Source: a bacterium
GTDB taxonomy: Bacteria; Vulcanimicrobiota; Vulcanimicrobiia; Vulcanimicrobiales; Vulcanimicrobiaceae
Assembly (NCBI GenBank): GCA_021807065.1
Contig: JAKAPO010000148.1
Location: forward strand, 1-6,323
Length of the DNA: 6,323 nt
Direction: 5' to 3'
Shown here: positions 5,695-6,323 of the stretch, in pieces
Position numbering within the stretch: position 1 is the stretch's first letter
How the letters are laid out: each line of letters starts with the position of its first letter
Notes under the pieces: model-generated
Databases searched by the model: none
What the model saw: the letters and a program-made list of their open reading frames with translations, nothing else
What the model was told of the DNA's origin: nothing
Translations under genes and position numbers: made by a program

Positions 5695-6323
5695 ATGACC
5701 GCCGCTCTCGCGGCGAGCGCGTTCATTCTTTCAATGGTGCAACCTGGAACGCTCGGGCCGTGGTGGTTCGAAGCCGTGCTCGTCGTTCTCGCCTACCTGT
5801 GGGTAATCGTGCAACCCGCGGGAACGGCACGCGACGATGCTCTTCCGGCGCTCGCGGTCCTGCTTTCCGCCTTCGGCCTCGCGCTGGTCGCGCGGCTCTC
5901 CCCGAACCTTGCGCAGAAACAACAGAACTGGCTGCTCGTCTCTCTCGCACTGGTGGTCGTGCTGGGGCCGGTATTCACGCGGTTTCGCAGTATGGCCGCC
6001 TACAAGTACCTCTGGGTTGCCGCATCGCTCGTGCTCTTCGTGCTGCTGCTCCCGTTTGGAGAGCAGATCAACGGCGCCAGGTTGTGGATTCGCATAGGGC
6101 CGCTACGATACGAGCCCGTCGAACTGATCAAGCTGTTCATCGTGTTCTTTCTCGCCGCGTACCTTGCCGAAACGGCCGACGTCATCGCGACCGCACGTCG
6201 CGTTTGGAGCGCGAACGCCAGATATCTCGGCCCGCTTTTCTTGGGCTGGCTGGCCTCGATGGCAATCCTCGTCGTCGAGCACGATATCGGTATGGCGACG
6301 TTGCTGCTGGTAACGTTTGCGAC
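5695..6323 (+). CDS. rodA: RodA/FtsW-family SEDS peptidoglycan glycosyltransferase (5' part only)
   Basis: A polytopic membrane protein whose frame is open to the window end (209 complete codons visible). SEDS proteins polymerise lipid II into glycan strands with a partner class B PBP. Hydrophobic segments lie at about residues 2-16, 24-40, 50-68, 79-94, 105-121, 144-158 and 175-190. The diagnostic block is NGARLWIRIGPLRYEPVELIK (126-146), matching the family's NGAxxWIxxGxxxxQPxExxK, with E143 and K146 kept; VEHDIGMATLLL matches the (Q/E)xDLGxxLLL strand. The extra N-terminal helices resemble actinobacterial RodA beside pstP more than E. coli RodA; FtsW cannot be excluded. The catalytic Asp loop lies beyond the window. 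ATG 5695 lacks a clear Shine-Dalgarno. Alternatives are a CTG at 5668 overlapping the previous stop (adding LKLLRRITP), GTG 5635, or ATG 5734. Upstream genes suggest phosphorylation-linked control. Confidence 0.9.
   Translation, partial: MTAALAASAFILSMVQPGTLGPWWFEAVLVVLAYLWVIVQPAGTARDDALPALAVLLSAFGLALVARLSPNLAQKQQNWLLVSLALVVVLGPVFTRFRSMAAYKYLWVAASLVLFVLLLPFGEQINGARLWIRIGPLRYEPVELIKLFIVFFLAAYLAETADVIATARRVWSANARYLGPLFLGWLASMAILVVEHDIGMATLLLVTFA

Noticed and set aside
4995..5726. Long minus-strand open frame (243 residues)
   Set aside because: Its translation is almost entirely Arg, Ala and Pro, with no domain; it is a GC-rich antisense shadow of the PP2C-fold gene.

Overview
This 6.3 kb window is GC-rich and almost fully coding, with every gene on the plus strand. 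The gene set and order suggest a Terrabacteria-type lineage outside the well-studied phyla. Candidatus Eremiobacterota (WPS-2) or a relative is my best guess; this is inference from gene order and sequence style, not from a marker search. Two neighbourhoods that normally occur in different phyla are joined here. One is def-fmt-rsmB, which in Firmicutes continues into a PP2C phosphatase and a PASTA kinase. The other is fhaA-fhaB-PP2C-rodA, which in Actinobacteria continues into pbpA-pknA-pknB.

Layout. Positions 1-507 hold the 3' part of hslU (AAA+ unfoldase of the HslUV protease). A perfect TATAAT sits across its stop codon, followed by a short leader with a hairpin that covers a Shine-Dalgarno sequence. 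Next is a small lipoprotein of unknown function (573-1034). Then come def (peptide deformylase, 1084-1599), fmt (Met-tRNA formyltransferase, 1609-2574) and rsmB (16S rRNA m5C methyltransferase, 2576-3904), spaced 9 nt and 1 nt apart. From 3901 a signalling and cell-wall block follows through short overlaps: an FhaA-like DUF3662-FHA protein (3901-4587), a membrane-anchored FhaB-like FHA protein (4584-5012), a PP2C-fold protein (5003-5671) and the 5' part of a RodA/FtsW SEDS glycosyltransferase (5695 to the window end).

How the genes fit together. def, fmt and rsmB act at translation initiation and on the ribosome: fmt formylates the initiator tRNA, def removes the formyl group from new proteins, and rsmB modifies 16S rRNA. 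In Actinobacteria the downstream genes link Ser/Thr phosphorylation to peptidoglycan synthesis: FHA domains read phosphothreonine, PstP erases it, and RodA polymerises glycan strands.

Most notable points: (1) the PP2C-fold protein lacks the recognisable metal-binding aspartates and looks like a pseudophosphatase. (2) fmt carries an in-frame insertion that looks like a dispersed intergenic palindromic repeat, in the loop of its C-terminal domain. (3) Fmt has Gly at the position of the conserved active-site Asn. (4) The joined gene order itself. No RNA genes, CRISPR arrays, transposases or phage genes were seen.
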